The notes under the pieces were generated by a model, which saw only the letters and a list, made by a program, of their open reading frames with translations, was not told the origin of the DNA and made no database searches. The position numbers and the translations under genes were made by a program. Positions 29,796-37,529 of a stretch of DNA of 64,000 bases are shown here, piece after piece. Every line of letters begins with the position of its first letter. The stretch's first letter is position 1. The DNA comes from Pseudomonadota bacterium (GTDB lineage: Bacteria; Pseudomonadota; Gammaproteobacteria; Xanthomonadales; Rhodanobacteraceae), in contig JAFEDX010000196.1 in NCBI GenBank assembly GCA_018241365.1, positions 37,068 to 101,067 on the forward strand, written 5' to 3'.

Positions 29796-30731
29796 ATGAA
29801 TGACGATCACGACGGCATGCACCCCGGACGGCGCCGCTTCCTCGAATGCATGGCCTGGGCCGGCGCCGGCACCCTGTGGCTGATGCGAGGTGGCATCGCC
29901 CACGCGGGCATGCTCGCGAAGGGCGCCGCCGCGCCGGATGCCACCTTCAGCTTCGTGCAGATCAGCGACAGCCATATCGGTTTCAACAAGGCGCCCAACC
30001 CCGACCCGGTCGCCAGCTTGCGCCAGTCCATCGCCCTGATCAACGCCCAACCGCAACGCCCGGATTTCGTGGTGCACACCGGTGACCTCACCCATCTCTC
30101 GAAACCGGAGCAATTCGACACCGTGGCCGAGCTGCTGAAGGAAGCCCAGGCCGGCCACGTGTTCTACATCCCGGGCGAGCACGATGTGATCGGCGATGAC
30201 GGCAAGGCGTTCTTCGCGCGCTTCGGCGGCGGTGTGGACGGCAACGGCTGGTACAGCTTCGACCACCACGGCGTGCATTGCGTCGCGCTGGTCAACGTGC
30301 GCCACCTGCAAGGCGGCGGCCTCGGTTTCCTCGGTGATGAACAGCTCGCGTGGCTGAAACAGGATCTGGCCGGCATCTCCGCCAGCACACCGATCGTGGT
30401 GATCGCGCACATGCCGATGTGGTCGCTGTATCCGGCGTGGGGCTGGGGCACGCAGGACAGTGCGCAGGCATTGACGCTGCTGCAACGCTTCGGCTCGGTG
30501 ACGGTGCTGAACGGCCATATCCACCAGATCCAGCAGAAGATCGAGGGCAACATCACGTTCCACACCGCGCGCTCGACCGCCTACCCACAACCTGCGCCTG
30601 GCGCCGCAGCGGCACCCGGCCCGCTGCAGAACCTGCCCGCCGGCAAACTGCACGACTACCTCGGCATCCGCGACCTGCGGCATGTGCGCGGCAGCCACAC
30701 GCTGGCACTGACCGAGCGCACCCTGGCTTGA
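29796..30731 (+). CDS. Tat-exported calcineurin-like metallophosphoesterase
   Basis: Predicted periplasmic phosphoesterase of 311 residues. A twin-arginine signal (GRRRFLECMAWAGAGT) precedes the dimetal motifs: DSH (58-60), TGDLTH (96-100), GEHD (127-130), an IAHMPMW His, and a C-terminal NGHIH. GEHD replaces the usual GNHD; a Glu variant here marks a known subset of the family, so activity is plausible but not proven. The start is ATG 29796 with GAGAG upstream; the frame opens at a TTG. It forms a unit with the cupredoxin 31 nt downstream, behind the ECF-type promoter. Confidence 0.9.
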   Translation: MNDDHDGMHPGRRRFLECMAWAGAGTLWLMRGGIAHAGMLAKGAAAPDATFSFVQISDSHIGFNKAPNPDPVASLRQSIALINAQPQRPDFVVHTGDLTHLSKPEQFDTVAELLKEAQAGHVFYIPGEHDVIGDDGKAFFARFGGGVDGNGWYSFDHHGVHCVALVNVRHLQGGGLGFLGDEQLAWLKQDLAGISASTPIVVIAHMPMWSLYPAWGWGTQDSAQALTLLQRFGSVTVLNGHIHQIQQKIEGNITFHTARSTAYPQPAPGAAAAPGPLQNLPAGKLHDYLGIRDLRHVRGSHTLALTERTLA

Positions 30732-30761
30732 AATTTCCCATCCACCTCAGGGAGCCCGTCC

Positions 30762-31109
30762 ATGCGTTGGCGTTCCACCATCGCGGCAGCAACGTTGTTG
30801 CCGCTCGCAATTGCTGCACAAACCACCGCTTCGTCGGCCACGTCGGGCAAACCGGCAATGACGTATCAGGTCGACATCAGACAGTTCCATTTCAGGCCCG
30901 CGCAACTGGTGGTTCCCGTCGGAGCCAAGGTGACCTGGACCAACCACGACGAGGAACCCCACACCGTGACCAGTGCGGGCGCCCAGTTCAAGGATTCGCC
31001 AGCGCTGGACACCGATGACAGTTACAGCGCGGTGTTCACCAAACCGGGGACGTACGCGTATTTCTGTTCGGTGCATCCGTTCATGACGGCCACGATCGTG
31101 GTGCATTGA
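30762..31109 (+). CDS. Periplasmic cupredoxin (plastocyanin/amicyanin-like)
   Basis: Small exported blue-copper protein of 115 residues. After a signal peptide (about 1-20) the domain has all four type-1 copper ligands: His67 in EEPHTVT, then Cys102, His105 and Met108 in FCSVHPFM. It probably shuttles electrons or binds copper in the periplasm. It is the second gene after the Tat metallophosphoesterase and is likely in the regulon of the adjacent sigma factor. Confidence 0.93.
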   Translation: MRWRSTIAAATLLPLAIAAQTTASSATSGKPAMTYQVDIRQFHFRPAQLVVPVGAKVTWTNHDEEPHTVTSAGAQFKDSPALDTDDSYSAVFTKPGTYAYFCSVHPFMTATIVVH

Positions 31110-31115
31110 AATGAC

Positions 31116-31144
31116 GAAGGGCAGCGCGCTGCGCTGCCCTTCGC
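31116..31144. terminator. Bidirectional hairpin terminator
   Basis: A perfect 13-bp stem (CGAAGGGCAGCGC / GCGCTGCCCTTCG) with a 3-nt loop GCT lies between the convergent cupredoxin and RND genes, 7 nt after the cupredoxin stop. There is no strong T-run, so termination efficiency is uncertain. Confidence 0.7.
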
Positions 31145-31167
31145 TGACATGCATCATGTGCTGCGAC

Positions 31168-34100
31168 TCAATGCACCTGCGGCTCCGGCGGCGGCAGCGC
31201 GTCGATGCCCTCGACTGCTTCGGCGTGTTCGGCCTTGTGCGTCTCGCCGATCACGAGATACACCGCCGGCACCACGAACAGGGTGAACAGCGTGCCGATC
31301 GACAGACCGGTGAAGATCACCAGGCCCATGTCGTGGCGGCCGGCCGCGCCGGCGCCGCCCGCGAACACCAGCGGCACCACGCCCAGCACCATCGCCATGG
31401 TGGTCATCAGGATCGGGCGCAAGCGCACCGCCGCGGCTTCCTCGATCGCTTCGCGCTTGGACATGCCATGTTCGCGCTGCAACTGGTTGGCGAACTCGAC
31501 CATCAGGATGCCGTGCTTGCTGATCAGGCCGACCAGCGTGACCAGGCCCACCTGGGTGTAGATGTTGAGCGTGGACAGGCCGAGGTTGATGAACAGCAGC
31601 GCGCCGAAGATCGCCATCGGCACCGCGACCAGGATCACCAGCGGATCGCGGAAACTCTCGAACTGCGCCGACAGCGCCAGGAACACGATGATGATCGCGA
31701 ACAGCAGCGTGAACAGGAAGCCGCCGGATTCCTGCATGAACTGGCGCGACTGGCCCGCGTAATCCGCGGTGTAGCCCGACGGCGCGACCTGTTCCAGCGT
31801 GTCCTGCATGAAGGTGAGCGCCTGGCTCAGCGACACGCTGGGCGCGATCACGCCGGAGATCGTCGCCGAATTCAGTTGCTGGAAATGGTTGATCGATTCC
31901 GGCACCGTCTGGTACGTCAGGTGCGCCACGGTCGAAGCCTGGATCATGCCGCCCGACGGCGTCCTGATGTAATAGTTGTCGAGCTGCGCCGGATTCAGGC
32001 GGTCCACCTGTGCGACCTGGGGAATCACGCGATACGAACGACCCGAGATCGAGAAGTAATTGACGTAGTTGCCGCCCAGCGCCGCCGACAGCGCCGCACC
32101 GACGCCCTGCTGGGTCATGCCGAGCGCGGAAACCTTGTCGCGGTCCAGGGTCACGGTCGCCTGCGGCTGGTCGATCTTGAGGTCCGAGTCCACGAAGAAG
32201 AACATGCCCGAGGCCTGCGCCTTGGCCAGCACCTGGTGCGCGACGTCGTTGAGGTTCTGCAGCGGCTCGGTGGTCTTGATCACGAACTGTACCGGCAGGC
32301 CGAAGGCACCCGGCAGCGACGGGAACTGGAACACCGCCATGCGGGCGCCGGCGATGTTCGACAGTTTCTCCTGCACGTCCTGCTGGATCTGGTCGGCGCT
32401 GCGGCTGCGGTCGCCCCACGGCTTCAGCATGATGCCCGTAAACCCGCCGTTGACCGCAGGCATGCCGGTCATCTGGAAGGTGTGGGTGTATTCGGGCAAG
32501 GACTTCGCCACGTCGAACACCTGCTTCGTGTACATCTCCATCTGCGTGATGGTGGCGTTGGGCGGGCCCTGCGTCTGCGCCAGCACGATGCCCTGGTCTT
32601 CCTGCGGGGCGAGTTCGGACTTGGCGGTCTTGAACAGATACACGTTGCCGGCAAGGATCAGCGCGCCGAACACGATCGCAACCGCCCAGGTGTCCAGCGA
32701 GGAATGCAGCATGCGGCGATAGCGGTCGCGCACGTAATTCGAAACCCTGTCGATGCGCTTGACGAGGGGCTTCTCGTGATCGGATTCGCGCAGCACCTTC
32801 GAGCACAGCATCGGCGACAAGGTCAACGCGATGATCGCCGAGATCACCACCGCGCCGGCGAGCGTGAACGCGAATTCGGTGAACAATGCGCCGGTCAGGC
32901 CACCCTGGAAGCCGACCGGCACGTACACCGCGATCAGCACGATGGTCATCGCGATGATCGGCGTGGCCAGCTCGCGCGCGGCCAGCAGCGCCGCCTTGAG
33001 CGGCGAATGCGCGTCCTTCATGTGACGGTCGACGTTCTCGACGATGATGATCGCGTCGTCCACCACCAAGCCGATCGCCAACACCAACGCGAGCAGCGTC
33101 AGCAGGTTGATCGAGTAGCCGAGGACCAGCATCACCAGGAACGCGCCGATCAACGACAGCGGCATCGCGAGCAGGGGAATCAGCAGCGAACGCAGGGTAC
33201 CGAGGAACAGGAAGATGACGACCGCCACGATCACGAGCGTCTCGGCCAGCGTCTGCACCACCTCGCTGATCGAGGCGCGGATGAAGTCGGTGCCATCGTA
33301 GGCGATGTGGCCCGAGAGTCCCGCTGGCAATTGCGACTGGATCTGCGGGAACACCTTGCGCACGCGCGCGATCACGTCGAGGATGTTGGCATCGGGTGCC
33401 GCCTTGATGCCGATGGCGACGGTCGGCTGGCCGTCGAACGTGAAGGCGGAGTTGTAGTCTTCCGCGCCGAGCTGGACGTCGGCCACGTTCTTCAGGCGCA
33501 CCACGTTGGCGCCGTCGGCCTTCACCACCAGGTTCTTGAATTCATCGACCGTGTGCAGGTCGGTCGCCGCGGTGAGATTTACGCTGACCATCTGGCCCTT
33601 GGTGGTACCGATCGCCGAAAGGTAGTTGTTGGCGGCCAGCGCCTGGTTGACGTCGCTGGCGGTGACGCCATGCGCCGCCATCCTGGTCGGGTCCAGCCAC
33701 GCACGCAGCGCAAAGGTGCGCCCGCCCATGATCTGCGCGCTCTGCACGCCCTCCACCGCGCTCAACTGCGGCTGCACCACGCGGGTCAGGTAATCGGTGA
33801 TCTTGTTGGCTGACAGCGTCTTCGAGGAGAAGCCCAGGTACATCGAGGCGACCTGCTCGCCCGTCTGCAAGGTGATCACCGGCTGCTGCGCCGCCTGCGG
33901 CAACTGGTTCTTCACCGAGTTGACCAGCGCCGAGATTTCGGTGAGCGCCTTGTTGCCGTCGTAGTTGAGGCGCAGCGTCACGTTGATCATCGACACGCCG
34001 GGCGTGCTCGAAGACGTCATGTAGTCGATGCCCTGCGCCTGCGCGATCGCCTGCTCCAGCGGCTGGGTGATGAAACCCGCCATGGTCTGTGCGTCCGCGC

Positions 34101-34257
34101 CGAAATACACGGTCTGCACCGTGATCGTCGCGCTCTCCGTCTTCGGATACTGGCGGATCGGCAGCGACGTGACCGCGCGCAGGCCCAGCACCAGGATCAG
34201 CAGGCTGACCGTGGCGGCGAGGACCGGGCGCTTGATGAAGAGATCGGTGAATTTCAT
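31168..34257 (-). CDS. RND multidrug efflux permease
   Basis: Inner-membrane proton-driven pump of 1029 residues (HAE1/AcrB-MexF class). It starts with FIKRPVLAATVSLLILVLG, has the two large periplasmic domains, and carries the proton-relay Asp pair in TM4 (GLVVDDAIIIVENVDRHM). It is the last gene of the OMF-MFP-RND operon, 99 bp after the MFP with a REP element between. Substrates cannot be read from sequence. The C-terminus is short and Pro-rich. Confidence 0.95.
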   Translation of the reverse strand: MKFTDLFIKRPVLAATVSLLILVLGLRAVTSLPIRQYPKTESATITVQTVYFGADAQTMAGFITQPLEQAIAQAQGIDYMTSSSTPGVSMINVTLRLNYDGNKALTEISALVNSVKNQLPQAAQQPVITLQTGEQVASMYLGFSSKTLSANKITDYLTRVVQPQLSAVEGVQSAQIMGGRTFALRAWLDPTRMAAHGVTASDVNQALAANNYLSAIGTTKGQMVSVNLTAATDLHTVDEFKNLVVKADGANVVRLKNVADVQLGAEDYNSAFTFDGQPTVAIGIKAAPDANILDVIARVRKVFPQIQSQLPAGLSGHIAYDGTDFIRASISEVVQTLAETLVIVAVVIFLFLGTLRSLLIPLLAMPLSLIGAFLVMLVLGYSINLLTLLALVLAIGLVVDDAIIIVENVDRHMKDAHSPLKAALLAARELATPIIAMTIVLIAVYVPVGFQGGLTGALFTEFAFTLAGAVVISAIIALTLSPMLCSKVLRESDHEKPLVKRIDRVSNYVRDRYRRMLHSSLDTWAVAIVFGALILAGNVYLFKTAKSELAPQEDQGIVLAQTQGPPNATITQMEMYTKQVFDVAKSLPEYTHTFQMTGMPAVNGGFTGIMLKPWGDRSRSADQIQQDVQEKLSNIAGARMAVFQFPSLPGAFGLPVQFVIKTTEPLQNLNDVAHQVLAKAQASGMFFFVDSDLKIDQPQATVTLDRDKVSALGMTQQGVGAALSAALGGNYVNYFSISGRSYRVIPQVAQVDRLNPAQLDNYYIRTPSGGMIQASTVAHLTYQTVPESINHFQQLNSATISGVIAPSVSLSQALTFMQDTLEQVAPSGYTADYAGQSRQFMQESGGFLFTLLFAIIIVFLALSAQFESFRDPLVILVAVPMAIFGALLFINLGLSTLNIYTQVGLVTLVGLISKHGILMVEFANQLQREHGMSKREAIEEAAAVRLRPILMTTMAMVLGVVPLVFAGGAGAAGRHDMGLVIFTGLSIGTLFTLFVVPAVYLVIGETHKAEHAEAVEGIDALPPPEPQVH

Positions 34258-34324
34258 GTCGGCAATCTGCGTAGAGGCGTTGTTCGACTGTGGGGGCCGG
34301 AACGCCCGGCCCGATGCCGCTGGT

Positions 34325-34360
34325 GATCGCGGTTCCGGTCGCGGCTACCGCCGCTCCTAC
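34325..34360. repeat. REP-like element (CGCGGCTACCGCCGCTCCTAC)
   Basis: The sequence ending CCGCCGCTCCTAC matches the GTAGGAGCGGC-type REP units common in Xanthomonadales and pseudomonads. It overlaps the last 4 bp of the MFP gene and lies in the 99-bp gap before the RND gene. A related unit pair is at 49995-50085. Confidence 0.6.
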
Positions 34361-35571
34361 TCTTCCACCGGATGCGGATTCGGATTGAACGCCGGCTCGA
34401 CCTTGTTGTTGATGGTCACGGGCGTGTCGTTGCGCAGCTTCAACTGGCCGCTGGTGACGACCACGTCGCCCTCTTTGACGCCGGTCAGCACCGCCACCTG
34501 GTCGCCACGCGTCGGCCCGACCGTCACCACCACCTGCTGCACATAGTGGTCCGGGGCGTTCTTGTTCTTCGCGGCATCGGCGGAAGCCTCGGCCCGCTTG
34601 CCGCCGTCACCCGACGCCGGCGGCTGGCCCTGGTGCACCACGAACACCGTGTCGCCGTACGGCGCGTACGAGATCGCGGTCTGCGGCAGGGTCAGGTAAC
34701 GCTGCGGTGCGCCCGAATCCACGGCCACCTTGGTGAACATGCCCGGCACCAGCAGCTTGCCGGGATTCGCCACGGTCGCTTCGACACCGACGTTGCGGGT
34801 GGCGAGGTCGACTTTCGGATCGCTCGCCGACACCTTGCCCGTGAAGGTCTTGCCCGCGTAGGCGTCGGCCGTGACCGCCACCTTGCAACCCACCTTCAGC
34901 TCATCCAGCGAGGACTGCGGTACGGTGAAATCCACGTACACCGGGTCGAGCTGCTGCAGCGTGACGACGGTGGTGCCGACGTTGATGTACTGGCCGGGGT
35001 TGGCGGTGATGATGCCAATGCGGCCCGCGAACGGTGCGCGCAGGGTTTTCTTGTCCACTGTCGCCTGCTGTGCCGCGGCATTGGCCTGTGCGCCTTTCAG
35101 GTTGGCCATGTCGGTGTCGTACTGCGCCTTGCTGATCGCCTGCACCGCGAGCTGCTGCTTCGAGCGGTCCGCGGTCAGCTTCGCGAGATGCGCCGTCGCC
35201 TGCAAAGCGGCCAGCTTGGCGCGATCGTCGGCATCGACCAGCTTGACCAGCACCTGGCCCTTCTGCACGTCGGCGCCGGACTTCACGTCCACGCTTTCGA
35301 CCAGGCCGGCGACGTCGAACGCGAGGTCCGCGCCGTGCACCGCACGCACGTTGCCCACCGCCTCGACGCGCGGCTGCCAGTCCTGGTATTCGGCAGCCAT
35401 GGTGCTGACCGTCTGGGCCGGGTTGGCCATGGACTTCATGAACTTGCCTATCATGATGCCCTTGAAGGTGTTGAAGCCGACCAGCAGCGCGAACAGCACC
35501 AGCACCGCGACGATCACGATGATCAGGCGCTTGCGCTGTTTGGGCCGTGCGGAGGTTGCGTATGCGTTCAT
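34357..35571 (-). CDS. RND efflux periplasmic adaptor (MFP)
   Basis: HlyD-type membrane fusion protein of 404 residues linking the RND pump to the outer-membrane channel. It has an N-terminal transmembrane anchor (LIIVIVAVLVLFALLVGF, not a lipoprotein signal), a barrel-sandwich half (GNVRAVHGADLAFDVAGLVESV), an alpha-hairpin (about 100-160), and the second lipoyl half (LRAPFAGRIGIITANPGQYI). The frame opens 69 codons upstream, in sequence antisense to noncoding DNA. ATG 35571 gives the proper anchor. Confidence 0.94.
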   Translation of the reverse strand: MNAYATSARPKQRKRLIIVIVAVLVLFALLVGFNTFKGIMIGKFMKSMANPAQTVSTMAAEYQDWQPRVEAVGNVRAVHGADLAFDVAGLVESVDVKSGADVQKGQVLVKLVDADDRAKLAALQATAHLAKLTADRSKQQLAVQAISKAQYDTDMANLKGAQANAAAQQATVDKKTLRAPFAGRIGIITANPGQYINVGTTVVTLQQLDPVYVDFTVPQSSLDELKVGCKVAVTADAYAGKTFTGKVSASDPKVDLATRNVGVEATVANPGKLLVPGMFTKVAVDSGAPQRYLTLPQTAISYAPYGDTVFVVHQGQPPASGDGGKRAEASADAAKNKNAPDHYVQQVVVTVGPTRGDQVAVLTGVKEGDVVVTSGQLKLRNDTPVTINNKVEPAFNPNPHPVEE

Positions 35572-35614
35572 GGGATCAGGGCTTCGCTGCGTTGGCTTCG
35601 GATAATTGCGGGGT

Positions 35615-37216
35615 TTATTTTTGCGATCGTCCCTGATCGCCGTGATCAGGATTGCGAACGGTGGTGGAAAGTGTCTGCTCCGGTGCGGCGCCAGAACGCC
35701 CAGAGCCGCCGTCCGTGGCCGAAGGCTCCCTGGGCTGACTTTCCAAGGAAGCTTTCCAGCCACCACCCAAGGCCGCATACAACGCGGCGGTGTCGGCGAG
35801 GCGCGAGGTGCGCGCGGCGATTTCGGCGATGCGCGCCTGCTGGTACTGGCGTTCGGCCGACAGCAGGGTCAGGTAATCGACGGCGCCAACCTGGTACTGG
35901 GTGCGGGTCAGCGACAGCAACCGGGCGGCGTCGCGTTCGGACGCGCTCTGCGCCTTGAGCGATTGCGCGTCATAGTCGAGCGCCTGCAGGGCGTCGGCGA
36001 CGTTCTGGAAGGCGGTCAGCACCGCCTGCTGCCAGTTCGCCAGCGCTGCATCCATGCCGGCCTCGGCCGCGCGCTTCTGGTGCAGCAACTGGCCGCCGTG
36101 GAAGAGCGGCTGCAACAGGCCGAGCCCGATCGACCAGCCGCCGCTGCCGGCCGCGAACAGGCCGGAAGTGGTGAGGGACTGACTGGTCAGGCTGCCGTTC
36201 AAGGTGAGCCTGGGCAGCATGTCGGCGGTGGCGACACCGACCGCGGCGGTGGCCGCGTGCAATTGCGCAGCGGCGGCACGAATGTCGGGACGTTGCGCCA
36301 CCATCACCGAAGGCAGGCTGACCGGCACGCCGGTCGGCAGGCTGACCTCATCCAGCGTCACCGGCTGCAACTGCAGTTGCGCGGGCGTGACGCCGAGATA
36401 GGTCGCCAGCTGGTTCTGGGTTGCCGCAAGCAGTTTCTCCAGCGGCGGCAGCGTGGCCTCGGTCGCGGCCAGTTGCGAACGCACAGCCAGCGTGTCGGAC
36501 AACGACTTTGCGCCGATCGCCTGCTGCTTTTCGGTGATGTCGAGCACCTGTTTCAGCGAATCGACGATTTCGCGGGTCGCCTTGACCTGTTCACGCAGGG
36601 AAGCCTCCTGCAGCGAAGCGGTGACGACATTCGCAGCCAGCGCGAGGTACGTCGCATCGAGCTGTGCGCGGCTGACATCGGCCTGCGCCTGCTGCGCCTC
36701 GATGCCACGGCGCACGCCACCGAAGATGTCGAACACGTAGCCAACGCTGACGCCCGCGTTGTACACGGTGTACGGACCGAGCGCCTTGCCGGTGCCGGTC
36801 TGGATGCCCGATTCCTTGGCACGCGTGGCGCCGGCGTTCGCGTCCAGCGAAGGGAACAGGCTGCCGCGCGCGGCCCGTGCGGTTTCCTCGGCCTGGCGCA
36901 GCGCCGCCTCGGCCGTGGCGATCGACGGGCTGCGCTGGAACGCCTGCCGCACGCGACGATCCAGCTCGGCGTTGCCGAAGGTGGTCCACCACCGCTGCGG
37001 AACATTCTCGCCCGCGAGGAAGCGCTGGGCATCGCCGCCCGCGGTACTGGTCGCCAAGGTCGCGTCCGGCAACGGCGCCACCGTGTAGCGATCGACCTTG
37101 GGCGCGACCGGCGCGCGGAAATTCGGGCCCGCGGCGCAGCCGGCCAGTGCAAAAATCGCCGCCGATACCGCGGCCCGCCGGACGGCGGACTTCAATTTCA
37201 TCATGGGGTGCGTCAT
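35615..37216 (-). CDS. RND efflux outer-membrane lipoprotein (NodT/OprM family)
   Basis: TolC-like channel of 533 residues, first gene of the operon. The lipobox is FALAGCAAG, followed by tandem OEP repeats with long helices. Starts at 37216, 37204 and 37201 are all possible. The last 42 residues or so (SQPREPSATDGG ... DHGDQGRSQK) are unlike the channel fold and coincide with a dispersed 123-bp repeat (35622-35744), so the natural C-terminus was probably shorter and the repeat extended it. Confidence 0.93.
   Translation of the reverse strand: MTHPMMKLKSAVRRAAVSAAIFALAGCAAGPNFRAPVAPKVDRYTVAPLPDATLATSTAGGDAQRFLAGENVPQRWWTTFGNAELDRRVRQAFQRSPSIATAEAALRQAEETARAARGSLFPSLDANAGATRAKESGIQTGTGKALGPYTVYNAGVSVGYVFDIFGGVRRGIEAQQAQADVSRAQLDATYLALAANVVTASLQEASLREQVKATREIVDSLKQVLDITEKQQAIGAKSLSDTLAVRSQLAATEATLPPLEKLLAATQNQLATYLGVTPAQLQLQPVTLDEVSLPTGVPVSLPSVMVAQRPDIRAAAAQLHAATAAVGVATADMLPRLTLNGSLTSQSLTTSGLFAAGSGGWSIGLGLLQPLFHGGQLLHQKRAAEAGMDAALANWQQAVLTAFQNVADALQALDYDAQSLKAQSASERDAARLLSLTRTQYQVGAVDYLTLLSAERQYQQARIAEIAARTSRLADTAALYAALGGGWKASLESQPREPSATDGGSGRSGAAPEQTLSTTVRNPDHGDQGRSQK
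35622..35744 (-). repeat. Dispersed intergenic repeat, copy A (inside the OMF 3' end)
   Basis: About 123 bp running from TTGCGATCGTCCCTGATCGCC to the GGGCTGACTTTCC end. The same ends, with the internal CCGTCCGTGGCC motif, recur at 39372-39495 and, inverted, at 51279-51401. This copy is read through by the efflux outer-membrane protein gene. Confidence 0.8.
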
Positions 37217-37260
37217 TCAGGCAGGGAACCGGTCTGAAAGCGGTCGAAGGAACCGAGAAT

Positions 37261-37282
37261 GCGGTTCATATAACTGAACCGC
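37261..37282. promoter_or_regulatory. 22-bp operator-like palindrome at the RND promoter
   Basis: Arms GCGGTTCA (37261-37268) and TGAACCGC (37275-37282) are perfectly complementary around the 6-bp centre TATAAC. It lies just downstream of the predicted -10 box, at the expected transcription start. Such a position fits a TetR-like repressor operator (inference). Confidence 0.7.
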
Positions 37283-37287
37283 GCGGT

Positions 37288-37317
37288 ATTGTATTTGGGC
37301 GCCACAAAATTGTGCAA
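37288..37317 (-). promoter_or_regulatory. Sigma-70-type promoter of the RND operon
   Basis: On the minus strand TTGCAC (37317-37312) and TACAAT (37293-37288) are 18 bp apart. The predicted transcription start, near 37281, falls inside the 22-bp palindrome, about 65 nt before the first ATG (37216). Confidence 0.6.
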
Positions 37318-37351
37318 GCGCAACATCGTTCACGTAAGCGCCAGATGTCAC

Positions 37352-37385
37352 GCAATGCGTGATGACAGCTGTCACCACGCATTGC
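37352..37385. promoter_or_regulatory. 34-bp near-perfect palindrome with TGACAGCTGTCA core
   Basis: Outer arms GCAATGCGTG and CACGCATTGC flank the perfect 12-bp palindrome TGACAGCTGTCA (37363-37374), with only one mismatched pair over 17. A second palindrome, TCACGCA-A-TGCGTGA (37348-37362), overlaps it. The same 12-mer occurs upstream of the ABC exporter at 63380-63391. Confidence 0.7.
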
Positions 37386-37529
37386 CATGACGAATGGTGG
37401 TCGGAGATTTCGACAATCGCGGCGCCACGTACGCACACTGGGTGAACCCTGTGCCTGCCGGAACCCGGGGCCGAACATCCGCTGCGCGTGCAACTGGGCC
37501 GCAAGACTCCCGGACAGGAGCGAAATCCG

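Larger units (their letters stand above)
37217..37529. other. Regulatory gap upstream of the RND operon
   Basis: A 313-bp gene-free stretch between zapE and the RND operon, both on the minus strand. It holds the operon promoter (37288-37317), a 22-bp palindrome downstream of it (37261-37282) and a 34-bp near-palindrome upstream (37352-37385), listed separately. I see nothing in 37386-37529. No regulator gene is adjacent. Confidence 0.7.

Noticed and set aside
31111..33813. 900-codon + strand open frame
   Set aside because: It is exactly antisense to the RND permease; the His/Arg/Gln-rich composition is the usual product of high-GC antisense frames.
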